Assembly (NCBI GenBank): GCA_964485405.1
Contig: CAZAJG010000004.1
Span: 1-64,000 of the forward strand
DNA from: CAKZNE01 sp964485405
GTDB taxonomy: Bacteria > Bacteroidota > Bacteroidia > Flavobacteriales > Schleiferiaceae
Direction: 5' to 3'
Length of the DNA: 64,000 nucleotides
A model generated the notes under the pieces. That model saw only the letters and a program-made list of their open reading frames with translations, was not told the origin of the DNA and did not search any database. Shown here one piece after another: positions 34,171 through 45,200 of this stretch (position 1 is its first letter; each line of letters starts with the position of its first letter). The translations under genes and the position numbers were made by a program.

Positions 34171-34175
34171 GAGTT

Positions 34176-37058
34176 TTATGGGTTTAAGGGAAGGATTACA
34201 TACACGCCAAGTACATCTGGTGGCAGTATGGGTTCTACCGCTTTGAGGTGTTCTTTTTTCATCTCTTTGTTGAATTGCTCATGCCCTTTAATCATGTGAC
34301 GCGCACGTTTTTCGGCTAAACGGTTCAAGTTGTTTTTGAGATGGTGATAGTCTGCAAGTGCCATCTTGAGCTGTTTTTCCTTGATTTCAGTGGATACTTC
34401 TGCATCTACCTCAATGCGATTTAAAATGGGTTCTGCTTCAAAACATTGAGTTTGCAAACTCTCTTGATTGGGGCTTCCTGTAAATCCCCATAGCTTCATT
34501 TCTTCTGCTACTAATTCCTTTTTGCCTTTGGCATCGGCTACTACATTTCGGATACGGAGCAGATAAATAGTGGTTCTTTCATGTACTCCACTGCTCTGAA
34601 ATACGGCAGCTCTGGAAATGCCTTTTGAAGTATCTGTGGATAAAGCATCTTCCAACAGTTTTAAACACAGATTTTCAATAAAAGCGTGGTTTCGCCCTAT
34701 GTAGTTCAGTTTAGGTGGTGTTGGCGATTCAAAAGAAATCTCCACTATCTCCTCCTTAGGAAGAGCACTTTGCAACTGAAGGGGTAAATTGATCGTATGG
34801 ATTTGATAGGCTTTATCCGTTTTGGATAATGACGAATGATATAGAGGAAGAGCATCCTCCAAAAAGGACTGTACCGCCTCCGCATTCCCCAGTATCGCCT
34901 CTGTTTCGTGGATGTAGGGAGAGAGTTCATCTGGTTTGATACTGTTCTGTGCAAAAATGGATGTGATTTGTTTTTCTCTTTCTTGAATGCGCTCAAACGA
35001 TTGGCTTATCTCCAATTCCTTTTGGCGAATGGCATCATCATCACCAAAATCCAATTGACTTTGAACAGAAAGATCACCTTGCTTTTTTGGGTTTAACAAT
35101 ACGGCTGTTAATACCGCATCCATTATGGATTTACTATCGTCTGGAAAAGGCACTGAAATGCCAATGGCTTGCCTGATTTTACGGGCTTTGCGCAACAACA
35201 CTTTTAATACTGTACCGTCAATGGGGTTATCTTCTCCGTATAGTAAAAGGGTATTTACCTTTTTCTCAGTCTGACCAAAACGATCTACACGGCCTTCTCT
35301 TTGTTCTAGTCGATTGGGGTTCCAGGGTAAATCATAATGTAAAACAGCTGAGAATTTCTCTTGCAGATTGATGCCCTCACTCATGCAATCGGTAGCGATG
35401 ATGAGTTTTACAGATCGCTTATCCTCATTGATGTCTCTTACCTTTTCTTTTCGTTCTTCATCGGCTAATTCGGAAGTAATGACTTCAATAACTAGCTTCT
35501 TTCCAAAGGTTTTTAGGAGGGCTGGTTCCAATACTTTTTTAAGATAATTGGCGGTTTGGATGTAACGACAGAAAACAAGCGTATTGTTGGTTTTAAGCCA
35601 TTTTTCGAGAAGCTGTAAGGTGGCTTTCGCTTTTAAATCGTGCTCCAGACTTTTGAGTTGGGTCATTTTTAAGGTGAGTGAACGTATTGCTTTTTGCTCT
35701 GTTCCACTCAGCTTTGCCTGACTAGCCAATTCGGTTGGCGCTTGATCTGCAGTGTCAAAATCTCCATCTAAAATGCTTTCGTTGGAAACCTCTATTTCTT
35801 CAGAGTCAGTTTCCCACTCCTGCTCTGGTTCCAAAGTGTATTTGCGCAAGCGATTTTGCAACATAGCTTCACCAGTAGCGGGGCTCGACATAATTCCACG
35901 AAGCAAACCTATGGCCATATAATACCGTAATCGTTCGTTTAGGCCTTTTCCATTTTTCGGATCTACAGCTAGTTTTCTAGCCAAGTCCATAGCTTCGTAA
36001 AACACCTCTCTATAGGGTTTGGATAAAGGATAGCCTTGTTCCAGAGAGATTCTTTCTGGAAACACGGTTTCTTCATCCAGCCATTTTTCTACATTTTTTC
36101 GTCTTCGCTGCACAAAGTGTTGGGCTACTCTTTTTTTATGTGCGGCATTTGCTGTAATCAAATCCTCTTCGGCAAACTCTGGATGTAGTAAGCCCAATAT
36201 GGATTGAAATTCTTCCGATTTTCCACTGTGTGGCGTGGCTGTAAGTAAGAGCAGATGTTGATCGGGATTTTGAGCAATGTCTTTCACCAACTGATGTCTT
36301 TGCTGCTGGCTGGCCTGAGCACCTCCTGTTTGTGCGCAAGTATGGGCTTCATCCACCACTATCATTTCAGGTGCATGTTGTATAAAAACATTGCGTTTAC
36401 GCTCTCCTTTGATGTAATCGATGGAGATAATTTGAAAAGGGTAATGCTGAAAAATTGTAGCATCCCCATGAAGGTTTCGCTCCAGTCTTTTTACAGAACC
36501 CGAACGAATAATTACGGCATCAATGCCAAACTTATCTTTTAGCTCCTGTTGCCATTGATCGCATAAATGCGGTAAACAGACAACGGCAAAGCGATTGATA
36601 TCTCCTCTATCCAACATTTCCCGAACGATGAGAAGCGCCTCAATGGTTTTACCCACACCTACATCGTCTGCAATCAGCAAACGAACGGCCGATTTTGATT
36701 CTGCTCCTTGTAGTTTTAAGGCCATAATGAGCGGCACTAATTGATAGGATCGCGGTTGAAAAGAAAGTTTACCCATAGATCGAAAAGGACCTGCTCCATT
36801 TCGAAAGGACAAACGGGCTGCATTGTACAGCAAACGGGCTGAATGAAAACTACCGATTTGTTGTAAAGATGGAAGTGGAAATTTTGCTCTGGTAAGGGCT
36901 TCAAAATCTCTTGGAAATCCTTTAAAAATTCCTTTTATTTCCTGATCCGTTCCACCTAATGGTTTCAGACGAATGATCTGCTCGTTTTTGGAAGGCAGCA
37001 CTACCCAATCTCTCTGATGAAGCGACACCAGAGTTCCTGCTTTAAATTTGGTTTCCAT
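34176..37058 (-). CDS. DrmD-like SNF2/SF2 helicase
   Basis: A 960-residue SF2 ATPase of the SNF2/RapA-like type. An N-terminal beta region (LVSLHQRDWVVLPSKNEQII) leads to QPRSYQLVPLI, Walker A ADDVGVGKTIEALLI (about 131), Walker B VVDEAHT (about 237) and LLTATPHSGKSEEF. The second RecA lobe has FCRYIQTANYLKK, IIATDCMSEGINLQ and LPWNPNRLEQREGRVDRFGQ. A C-terminal extension of about 300 residues is helical with a closing domain. It matches the DISARM component DrmD in size, order and neighbour (a DrmMI-like methylase). It should move on double-stranded DNA. It follows the YprA-type gene by three bases. Confidence 0.88.
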   Translation of the reverse strand: METKFKAGTLVSLHQRDWVVLPSKNEQIIRLKPLGGTDQEIKGIFKGFPRDFEALTRAKFPLPSLQQIGSFHSARLLYNAARLSFRNGAGPFRSMGKLSFQPRSYQLVPLIMALKLQGAESKSAVRLLIADDVGVGKTIEALLIVREMLDRGDINRFAVVCLPHLCDQWQQELKDKFGIDAVIIRSGSVKRLERNLHGDATIFQHYPFQIISIDYIKGERKRNVFIQHAPEMIVVDEAHTCAQTGGAQASQQQRHQLVKDIAQNPDQHLLLLTATPHSGKSEEFQSILGLLHPEFAEEDLITANAAHKKRVAQHFVQRRRKNVEKWLDEETVFPERISLEQGYPLSKPYREVFYEAMDLARKLAVDPKNGKGLNERLRYYMAIGLLRGIMSSPATGEAMLQNRLRKYTLEPEQEWETDSEEIEVSNESILDGDFDTADQAPTELASQAKLSGTEQKAIRSLTLKMTQLKSLEHDLKAKATLQLLEKWLKTNNTLVFCRYIQTANYLKKVLEPALLKTFGKKLVIEVITSELADEERKEKVRDINEDKRSVKLIIATDCMSEGINLQEKFSAVLHYDLPWNPNRLEQREGRVDRFGQTEKKVNTLLLYGEDNPIDGTVLKVLLRKARKIRQAIGISVPFPDDSKSIMDAVLTAVLLNPKKQGDLSVQSQLDFGDDDAIRQKELEISQSFERIQEREKQITSIFAQNSIKPDELSPYIHETEAILGNAEAVQSFLEDALPLYHSSLSKTDKAYQIHTINLPLQLQSALPKEEIVEISFESPTPPKLNYIGRNHAFIENLCLKLLEDALSTDTSKGISRAAVFQSSGVHERTTIYLLRIRNVVADAKGKKELVAEEMKLWGFTGSPNQESLQTQCFEAEPILNRIEVDAEVSTEIKEKQLKMALADYHHLKNNLNRLAEKRARHMIKGHEQFNKEMKKEHLKAVEPILPPDVLGVYVILPLNP

Positions 37059-37061
37059 AGT

Positions 37062-40000
37062 CTAAGTGTTTTTTAGAGAGGTAAAAAAGGAAGCGTGTTC
37101 TTTGATTAAATCGGGTAAAGGCTGATCGCGAAACCATTGAATCCTAGATATCTTCATGACTTTTAAAGCATGATCTTCCAAAGTAGATGGTGCTTCGCCT
37201 TCGATTTGAATTCCTAAGTCGGAATCTTCATAAAAGAAATCGAAAGCTTCGGGTATACCGCTTGGCTTGTGATTGAGCTTATCGGGTAGTTTAATTTTGT
37301 TCTTATACAAATAGGTCAATAACTCCTTCTTTCTAGGCTCTTCATTAGAAATTTGAGCCAAGAGGTTTTCATAGTACCGATCGTAAGGATCTTTATAATC
37401 CGTTTCAGGGCTTTGCAGTTGGGCATCTATTAAGTATTGAAGCGCCCCCTTTATGCTAAACCGATCTATTTCATGGTGATACCTTTGGTTGTAATAGGAC
37501 AACAAATCACCGTAAGATGCCTTTACTGCTTCTTTTTCAGGATCGTCAAATCCGCAAATTGTAAAAGCTTTATGCACCCATTTTTTAAACTCCAACTTAT
37601 CCGTTAAGCGCGAGAGCACGCCTAAGCTTCCTTCAGCAGCTTCGTAAAATAAAATATTGGGATTTTGGGGTTCTCCCATCAACTCGCATTGTATTTCCTG
37701 TGATTCTACTTGGAACTGCTCTTCTAAAGCATTTTTCAAAGCATACATTAAACTAATAACCCCGCTTCGCTCTAATTGTAGGTTTTTAAGAGGCTCTAAA
37801 TACAAGCAGTCTGCGGTTACCGTGGTATATAACTTTACTTGTTTTATGTTGTGTGCTTCTTCAGCATCTTTGCTTTTCTTGCTTCGTTCTTTTATCTCCT
37901 TGTATTGTTTTTCCGTTATCCACCTTCCTGTTTTCTGATCAATTCGAAAGCCTTCTTTGTTGGTACTTTGTTTCCATTGGTTACTGATTTTAACCAACTG
38001 CGCTACCGGTAGGAAGTGTAGGTTGAGTAAATGACGTTCTTGAGCATATACTCCCAATTTTTTGCAACGGTTTAAATCTCCCGGATAGGAAAAGTGGAGT
38101 TCCTGATCGTACCCCATTTTTTGTCGCTCATCTTCATAACAGGATATTCTTTCGTGATCTACGCCCACCATATCTTGAAGGTTGCATAGGTTAGAAACAA
38201 TATCGCTATTGTCCTTTCCCCTATTCGATTTACCCGTAAAAGGGTTGATATCGCTTAAAGAGTCATCGCCCAATAGCATAAAACCAGACTTCTTATCTAA
38301 ACTCGCCTGCTCCAGAGTTAACTTGGTTTTGGAAGAAGGCAATTGCATGGTGGTTACTTTCCATTTATGTCCTCTTTGGTAAATAATGTTTCCTGGTCCA
38401 AATTCATTGAGTGCCAAAAAACGCGGTCGTGACAAATAGGTTCCATTATCTCGGTCTTTACCCGAAAGAAAAATGCGGATGGGTAAGCGTGTAAAATTGT
38501 AACCGGGTAAAAAGCCTTCTGAAGCCAAATAACGGTAAGGGTAAAACTCAGAAAAATCTCTGCCTGTGGTCTTATTCCGAAGCAGATCTAGCTTTCGCTG
38601 AGCATGATGCATCTGTTTATCAGCTTCTTCCCATTGCGGGCTATTTTTGGTTAAATGAGCTAATTCCAATATGGAAGTAGCCGACTTCTTAGATTGATCT
38701 GCTTGATGATACAGTTCTCTCCAGCGGTTGCAAGCGCTATTAAAAGATTCCGCAGCCTGATCAATTTGTTCTTTGATCCAGTTAGGTGTATACCAGCTCT
38801 TTAATGTAGGTTCACTTTTTAAGCCCTCTATTACTTTTTCAAAATGATGAACTAGGTCTTCCTTTTTTTCAGGAGATAGTTCCAACTGTTTTTGAATGGA
38901 TTCTTTCAGTGGTAAACGAGCTTCTTCTATTTCCAGTATCTCAAACAACGATTGGTTCAAATTACTGAGTTCACATTCGGCTAGATAGATGGCTTGAAGA
39001 TGAGACCGCAACAAATCAGGATGCGTTAGATCCAATTTTTGAGGAATCACTTTACCTGAAATCATATCCATTTTATTTCGGAAGAAGTGCTGATCGTGTG
39101 GGGATTTTTTACTGCAAAAGCTCAAGATTAAAGCACCTTGCCCTTTTCTTCCTGCTCGTCCACTTCTCTGTGCATAGCTAGAAGGATTGGGCGGTACGTT
39201 TCGCAAATGCACTACAGAAAGTTCATTGATATCAATTCCCAATTCCATAGTAGGTGAACAATACAATGCTTGGGTTTTAGCTTCTCTAAAGTCTTTCTCA
39301 ATTTGCTGACGATCTTCTGCCAATACCTGCCCCGTATGTTCTTGAGCTACCATCTGCTTGAGCTCTAAAGGAGAGATTTGATAAAGCGCGTTGAAGTAAG
39401 GGTTCGGCTTAACCTTTCTACCTTTTACCGATCTGCTTCTTACTTCATCCAGAATCATGTTTTCACCATCACCAAGTGTCCAGCAAATCGTTTCTAAACG
39501 CAAACGATACAGCGAAATACTGAAAGTTCTGTTTTCCACTAAAAAACCGGCTTTGGTTAAACAAAAGAGCATACTTTCTGTTTCCTTTTTCCAATCCACC
39601 TTTTCTGGTGCATACTCCCGTTGCTTGGCAAAAAACTTAAAGTACTTGCCAAAAGCACTTTGCCCACTTATACTTTTTGTATAGACCTTTTTGGAGTTTA
39701 ATTTATCTACTCGCATCCAAAAAGGCTCCTTCAAGTTTTCATTTTCACGATACAGCCAGCTTACTTTGAGCTTTTGTTTCATACGATTGCCATTAATTTC
39801 AAGGCTATCGCTCGTTAGCTTATTATGATCCAAAGCATAGGAAGAGCGGAAAAAGTTTAAAAACTGCATGAGGAAGAGATAGCGTTGTTCAGCATTCAAA
39901 AAGGATAAAAAAGGAGATTTCTCCCACCCTGTATCATCATCACATTCTTCTTTCAATCCATTGTACTGAATTTCAATACTGGCCGTTTGCTCTAAATTGG

Positions 40001-42122
40001 GCATATCGTACCTCCATCCTCTTTCCAGGTCTCTAAAAATGTGATTACAGAGCCATTCTTTAAAAACTTGTTGGTTGGCTTTGGTTTGCGCCAAAGAATT
40101 TCCAGCATATTTGGCAAAATCTTCCTCCCGTAATTTCATTTCATTAAAAGCCTCTACATAGATATTGGAATGGTCCAACTTTGAGTGCTTCTCTAAAGCT
40201 TTATAAATTGCAGAGCGGATAAAGGCATGCCTCATAAAATCATTAAAATGCCCTGCTTGCAGAGCAGCATCTTGTCTACTGTCCGTAAAACTCATGATCT
40301 TCTGTACCTCGGGGTCTACTCCATTCTCCTTAAGCTGTTGCAAAACACTGTAGCTTAAAATGGTGGTAGACATACTTCTACCAGCCTCACCTATCTGATA
40401 GAGCTTATGTTTTTCCCGTGCCATGGGTTCGTAAACAATACATGAAAGTGGATCAAAACGAAGCGGTTTACTTACAAACCAAGCTTTTGCATAATTCTCC
40501 CTTGGCTCAAAAGAATAAAGTCCGTTTACGTGGACGTATACAGAGCGAGGTAAGAGCTTTTCTTTCCCCTTTTTCAGTTTGGTTTGATTGTCCTTTATAT
40601 CAATCCAACTATCTGGCAAAATGTCCATTTGCTCGTTGGGGTTCCAGATACTTTCTCCTTGTTCATCATCCATTAGGATGTAGCCTTTTTCTGTTTCTTC
40701 GTTAGCCTCATCCATCTCATCGTAATCGGGCACCACTTCTCCACTCTGTAGACTTACTTTGAGGTATGGAAAACCAGACTGATGATTGAAGTGTACAGGG
40801 TAAAGTGGTATTTGCTCATTGTTTCTAAGCACATGATGCTCGTCTCGGCATTCTATTAATCGATTTTTCGGAGTTTCCAAACTTACTTTAAGAGGAATCG
40901 TTTGGGTGATAAACTGATGCACTCGAAAAGGCAAAAACTCATCCTTTTCATGGGTGTTATGTTCTTGCAACAGTTCTAAAAATTCGGTCAATCTTTTTTC
41001 CGCTGTTTCTTCAGAAACTTGAGCTGCTACTGCCAGCTTTGCACTAATGTTATCTATAGTTCGGGCTTCTCCTCTTATCCAAACCCCTTCTTGTTGTTTT
41101 AGCGCCACATTTCTTTCCATCCAATAGGAAAGCGGATGCGTCAATATATTTTCTGGCTTTTCAAGTGGTTGGTTTAGGAGATGACGCATGTCCGATTGCT
41201 GAGCTTCTTCTGAGACCAAACATTTTAGGGTTTCCCCAATAATTTGTGTGGATTCAAAGTCTTCATCAAACAGTTGTTTTCCTAAATATCCTACATCCTT
41301 ATTCTGCTGACTTAAGCTTCCGCTGGAAAGCGTGGCGGAAGTTCCCATGCATAAAATTTCCTTTTGAGCTCTGGCCTTTATGCGTCTGATTAAAAGTGCT
41401 ACATCTGCACCTTGTCTTCCTCTATACCAATGCAGCTCATCAAAAACCAAAAACTCTAGTTCTTTGCATATCGAATCGCGTAACTCTGCTTCTTTGCTTC
41501 GGGTAAGCAAGAGTTCCAACATCATGTAATTGGTGAGAATGATATTGGGAGGGTTTTCAATGGCCTTTTTCTTTTGTTCATCGCTTTCCTGTCCCGTATA
41601 TTTTTGAAAAGTGATGGGGAAACTTCCTTCTCCATTTTCTTTTTCGTACTTCTCTTTTAAATCCATCATAGCCTCCTCTTGGCTATTGATCAAGGCATTC
41701 ATCGGGTATACAATAATGGCTTTAACTCCTTTTCTTTCCGATTCGGGAAGGTGAAGCACCTTATTAAAAATACTGCCGATATAAGTCAGTGATTTACCTG
41801 AACCTGTTCCAGAAGTTACGATGAAACCCTTGCCCTTCATGGCGGTTTTTATGGCTTCAGTTTGATGTTTGTAGAGTTGAAAACCTTTAAATATTTTCTT
41901 CATTTCAGGATGTAAACCATGACCGTTGACAAGCTCATTCAAGCTTTCTCCTTTTTCAAAACCAGGATTACATTGCAATAAGGGTTCTGCCCATAAGTAA
42001 TCTTCATCCAGTTTTTGATGCGCAAAAGCGCTGAGTCTTTCATCTTGAATATTGAGAAAACTGCTGGTATAGGACTTGTATTTTTCTAATAACTGCTTGC
42101 GAAGAGTGAGTATATTGATCAT
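37062..42122 (-). CDS. YprA-family DEAD/DEAH helicase with DUF1998-like C-terminus
   Basis: A 1686-residue SF2 helicase. Motif Q region FKGFQLYKHQTEAI, Walker A SGTGSGKS (104-111), Walker B FDELHWYRGRQGADV (about 227-240), CMGTSATL, and motifs V-VI in YCSPTMELGIDINEL and YAQRSGRAGRKGQGA. The LHWYRGR Walker B and HFFRNKMDMISG are typical of the YprA group shared by DISARM DrmA, Dpd and Druantia DruE. The C-terminal part has the DUF1998 layout (ILFYEAAEGSLGVLSRL, LLSYYNQRYHHEIDR), but the zinc cysteines usually present before that helix are missing. It should unwind or translocate DNA or RNA. Within the locus it opens the DISARM/ARMADA-like half. Confidence 0.88.
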   Translation of the reverse strand: MINILTLRKQLLEKYKSYTSSFLNIQDERLSAFAHQKLDEDYLWAEPLLQCNPGFEKGESLNELVNGHGLHPEMKKIFKGFQLYKHQTEAIKTAMKGKGFIVTSGTGSGKSLTYIGSIFNKVLHLPESERKGVKAIIVYPMNALINSQEEAMMDLKEKYEKENGEGSFPITFQKYTGQESDEQKKKAIENPPNIILTNYMMLELLLTRSKEAELRDSICKELEFLVFDELHWYRGRQGADVALLIRRIKARAQKEILCMGTSATLSSGSLSQQNKDVGYLGKQLFDEDFESTQIIGETLKCLVSEEAQQSDMRHLLNQPLEKPENILTHPLSYWMERNVALKQQEGVWIRGEARTIDNISAKLAVAAQVSEETAEKRLTEFLELLQEHNTHEKDEFLPFRVHQFITQTIPLKVSLETPKNRLIECRDEHHVLRNNEQIPLYPVHFNHQSGFPYLKVSLQSGEVVPDYDEMDEANEETEKGYILMDDEQGESIWNPNEQMDILPDSWIDIKDNQTKLKKGKEKLLPRSVYVHVNGLYSFEPRENYAKAWFVSKPLRFDPLSCIVYEPMAREKHKLYQIGEAGRSMSTTILSYSVLQQLKENGVDPEVQKIMSFTDSRQDAALQAGHFNDFMRHAFIRSAIYKALEKHSKLDHSNIYVEAFNEMKLREEDFAKYAGNSLAQTKANQQVFKEWLCNHIFRDLERGWRYDMPNLEQTASIEIQYNGLKEECDDDTGWEKSPFLSFLNAEQRYLFLMQFLNFFRSSYALDHNKLTSDSLEINGNRMKQKLKVSWLYRENENLKEPFWMRVDKLNSKKVYTKSISGQSAFGKYFKFFAKQREYAPEKVDWKKETESMLFCLTKAGFLVENRTFSISLYRLRLETICWTLGDGENMILDEVRSRSVKGRKVKPNPYFNALYQISPLELKQMVAQEHTGQVLAEDRQQIEKDFREAKTQALYCSPTMELGIDINELSVVHLRNVPPNPSSYAQRSGRAGRKGQGALILSFCSKKSPHDQHFFRNKMDMISGKVIPQKLDLTHPDLLRSHLQAIYLAECELSNLNQSLFEILEIEEARLPLKESIQKQLELSPEKKEDLVHHFEKVIEGLKSEPTLKSWYTPNWIKEQIDQAAESFNSACNRWRELYHQADQSKKSATSILELAHLTKNSPQWEEADKQMHHAQRKLDLLRNKTTGRDFSEFYPYRYLASEGFLPGYNFTRLPIRIFLSGKDRDNGTYLSRPRFLALNEFGPGNIIYQRGHKWKVTTMQLPSSKTKLTLEQASLDKKSGFMLLGDDSLSDINPFTGKSNRGKDNSDIVSNLCNLQDMVGVDHERISCYEDERQKMGYDQELHFSYPGDLNRCKKLGVYAQERHLLNLHFLPVAQLVKISNQWKQSTNKEGFRIDQKTGRWITEKQYKEIKERSKKSKDAEEAHNIKQVKLYTTVTADCLYLEPLKNLQLERSGVISLMYALKNALEEQFQVESQEIQCELMGEPQNPNILFYEAAEGSLGVLSRLTDKLEFKKWVHKAFTICGFDDPEKEAVKASYGDLLSYYNQRYHHEIDRFSIKGALQYLIDAQLQSPETDYKDPYDRYYENLLAQISNEEPRKKELLTYLYKNKIKLPDKLNHKPSGIPEAFDFFYEDSDLGIQIEGEAPSTLEDHALKVMKISRIQWFRDQPLPDLIKEHASFFTSLKNT

Positions 42123-42174
42123 GACTTTTAATTGATTATCAATGAATTACATTTAACAAAAGGACACATAAAGA

Positions 42175-42210
42175 CAAGGCTACGCCACAGACTACCTGAT
42201 TTTAGCCTTG
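42175..42210. repeat. Intra-operon stem-loop
   Basis: CAAGGCTA (42175-42182) and TAGCCTTG (42203-42210) form a perfect 8-bp stem with a 20-base loop, in the 111-base gap between the sacsin-like/helicase gene and the YprA-like gene. No T run follows on the minus strand. It could be an RNA processing or attenuation element that sets the ratio between the two halves of the locus. Confidence 0.45.
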
Positions 42211-42233
42211 CCTAATGGGGTGTTTTTAAAAGA

Positions 42234-45200
42234 TTAGGGTACGTACCAGCGATTCATTTCGCGTATTTGAATATCCATCGTTTTTTCGTTGGCTTTTATG
42301 AAATACTCCAGATTAGAAATTCCAAAGACATTGATGTCATCATGGCCAGAAAAATGGGTGTTTTTATCAATGAATCCTGATTTTTTAAAAATGTATTTTT
42401 CTAAAGTAGAAGAATCCAATATTTCCGCTTTTCCAAATTGTTCTTCATAAATGTTGATCAGTTTTTCAATGAAATCATTTTGCCTTTGTTCGTATTTTGG
42501 GTATAAAACCCATAAGTAATCTCGGGCTCTACTAATGGCTACATTGTATAAATAATCCTTACTTAAAAGAGATTTAGAATGTCCTGTAAATTTTAAGTTG
42601 CTGGGATTGGCGGTAAACAAAACGATATCACACTCGTCTCCTTGAAATCCATGAACGGTATTGCACACTATTTTTAATCGAGGGGAAAATGAGCGAGGGC
42701 TAATCAGCTTGTTTACCAACATATTATGTGCTTTGTATGGGCTTATCAAACCGATGGTCCATTCTTGATCGTCATCTTCTTCCAGCATACATTTTTCAAA
42801 ATAGAAGAGCATTTCCACAGTTAACAAAGCGGAATAAGCATGATAGGAGCTGTAAGCCAACTTATGCGGTTTAAAAACAGAACTTTCAGTATGCACTGGA
42901 AAATGGATAAAGCTGACATTCTTTTTGAACCATTTGGCAAAATCTCCAGGTAAGGCTCTGGCTTGCTCTGGCTCCGTCTGAGCTCTGCAATGCTCCAATT
43001 TACCTCCATAGGAAAAACCACTATATAGCTTCCCAATTTGATCCACACTTCGATACTGTTTGTGCAAGGTATCAATAGAGTGAACGGAATTGGGAACAGA
43101 GTTACTTTGCCACACTTCTTCAAAGCTATCTATACCTAACATTTTGTAGATGTTCTCATCTACTATTTCCATATCCTCCAGTTCCGCATCTGTAATGGAT
43201 TCTACAGGAGGTAGCTGCTTAGGATCTCCCGCAATAGTAAACTGAGCATTGGGATGAAAACTCTGTAAAACCCGAATGGAAAAGATCATATAGGGTAGAT
43301 TGATCATAGAAGCCTCGTCAAATATGATGTGATCCCAATAGTTGTCCAGTTCAAAAAGTTTAATGGATTCGGAATCTGTTTGAACCGTAAAATAGGGTAA
43401 GCGATGAATGGTACTCACAATCACATTGGCTTCATTCATCAACTCTAAATCCAATGAACTTTGATAAATATCTTCTGGTAAATCCATTTCGCCATCTGGG
43501 CAGCTTCCTATTCTGTAAATTTTGGTGTCCTCCTTTTCGTCCTTTATTTTTTTGGTGAGCACATCTGCTGCCTTATTGGTAGGGGTTAATACCAATATTC
43601 GTTTTGGCTTATTTGGTTTTTTGGGATCTTTCCGTTTTATTTCATTCAGAATACGTTTTTTCAATTCAGTAGTTTTACCCGTTCCCGGAGGGCCATAGAT
43701 GAAATGTAGGTTGGGTAAGTTTTCTTCAGGATAATGCCAAGGTTTTATATAATCCGCATTTCCAAAGGACTTTTTCAGTCGATTCATTAAATCCAATACA
43801 GGGCTGAATCGTATCTCCGCTTTCTTTACTTCACCTAGTTTTTGAATAAACTCGAGAGGAAGTTCCTTTCTGGAATACACCAATAAGTCCTGTCCTTTTT
43901 TGGTTACACCTTCTACCCTAATCTTCTCTTTGCTTTTATCCTTGTATTGAATGTGTATTTCAAAATCTTCAAAGTGCTCAATGCTATCGGAAACAGACTG
44001 TCCAGCTTCTTTTAAATAGAAAAACTTTTGACTGTCTTTCCCATCTTTTAAATGTTTTTTAGCCTGTTGAAAGAATAAGGATTTCTGTTTACTGCCATTG
44101 GCTATCTCTTGAAAACTATTGAGATAAGAGAGGTAGGCCATAAACCAGGCATGAGAGTATTTGGTGGAGTTTCGCATTTTATCCAAAAAGTTTAGTCGTT
44201 GTTTTTCGGTGTAACTTTTTTTCAAGAGTGCTTTCAGTTCATCTCCACCATGAGATTCTACCAACACTTTTCGAACGCTTTCACTTTCCCGTTTAAACTC
44301 CTCCATGGCAAAGGCATTTGCATCTCCTTTTTCATTCATTTGTTGCACCATTACCCCTAGGGTGATTAGCTCATGAGCATAATGAATTTCAGTAATATGG
44401 TCTTCCCCTTCACAGCTATACCAATCCCCTTTACTGATGTTTCCTAAGCTCAAATCTCCAGAAGGTAATTGTGCGCTTAGTTCAAACTGAAGCGCAGGTA
44501 CTTTATACAATCGCAGACGATGTTTCTCTTTCCATTCTGGATAAAAGGGCTCGTCTTCCTCTACTGAACTTTGGGAGAGGAAGTGAAAGTGAACCCGTAA
44601 AGCAGAAAAAACAGCTTGATACGCAGCTTCCAGAGACTCATAATGAAACAATATGGGAACGGTTTCATAGAGTGAATTCAATTGATCTGGGTAAGTGCTT
44701 TCCAGTTTTTCCCTCAGCTCTTCGTCCATCCAATAGGGTTCGTCCATTAAAGGATCAAGCAGGCGTAATTGATCATTACTATGATGTACCAGACTTGGAT
44801 AATCGTTGTCTTGATGAGCAGCCAGTACTTGTTGAACACTCAAAATGAGTGGAATACGGCTATCTTCTTTTTCAAACTGTAAGGGATTTTCTATCTCTTC
44901 TACACCTTTAAATCCGCGAATGAGACCTAGTAGGCTATTGACCAATAAATGGGTGGGAATACTCTTTAAGTTCTCTTCAGCAAAATGCGTTTCTCCGCTC
45001 CATAAAGCTTCTCGGAGCTTCACTACCTCTGCTTGCTCGGTTTGAATGCCTATAGCTGCTGTTAGAGCTACTTTATTGGATTGTCCGTTTACCCAATCCT
45101 TTATCTCTTCTGAAACATTTTCATTGGATAAGGCATATCGAGAATATACCTTATGATTGGGATTAAAGCCTAAAACTCTTTGCCAATCAGCTTCTGTTTT

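Noticed and set aside
29446..42122. Canonical DISARM, Druantia or BREX
   Set aside because: DrmB and the phospholipase D protein DrmC of DISARM are not seen, DruA-D or DruH are absent, and BREX core genes (pglZ, brxC) are missing. The set resembles the DISARM-related YprA group but is not a textbook case.
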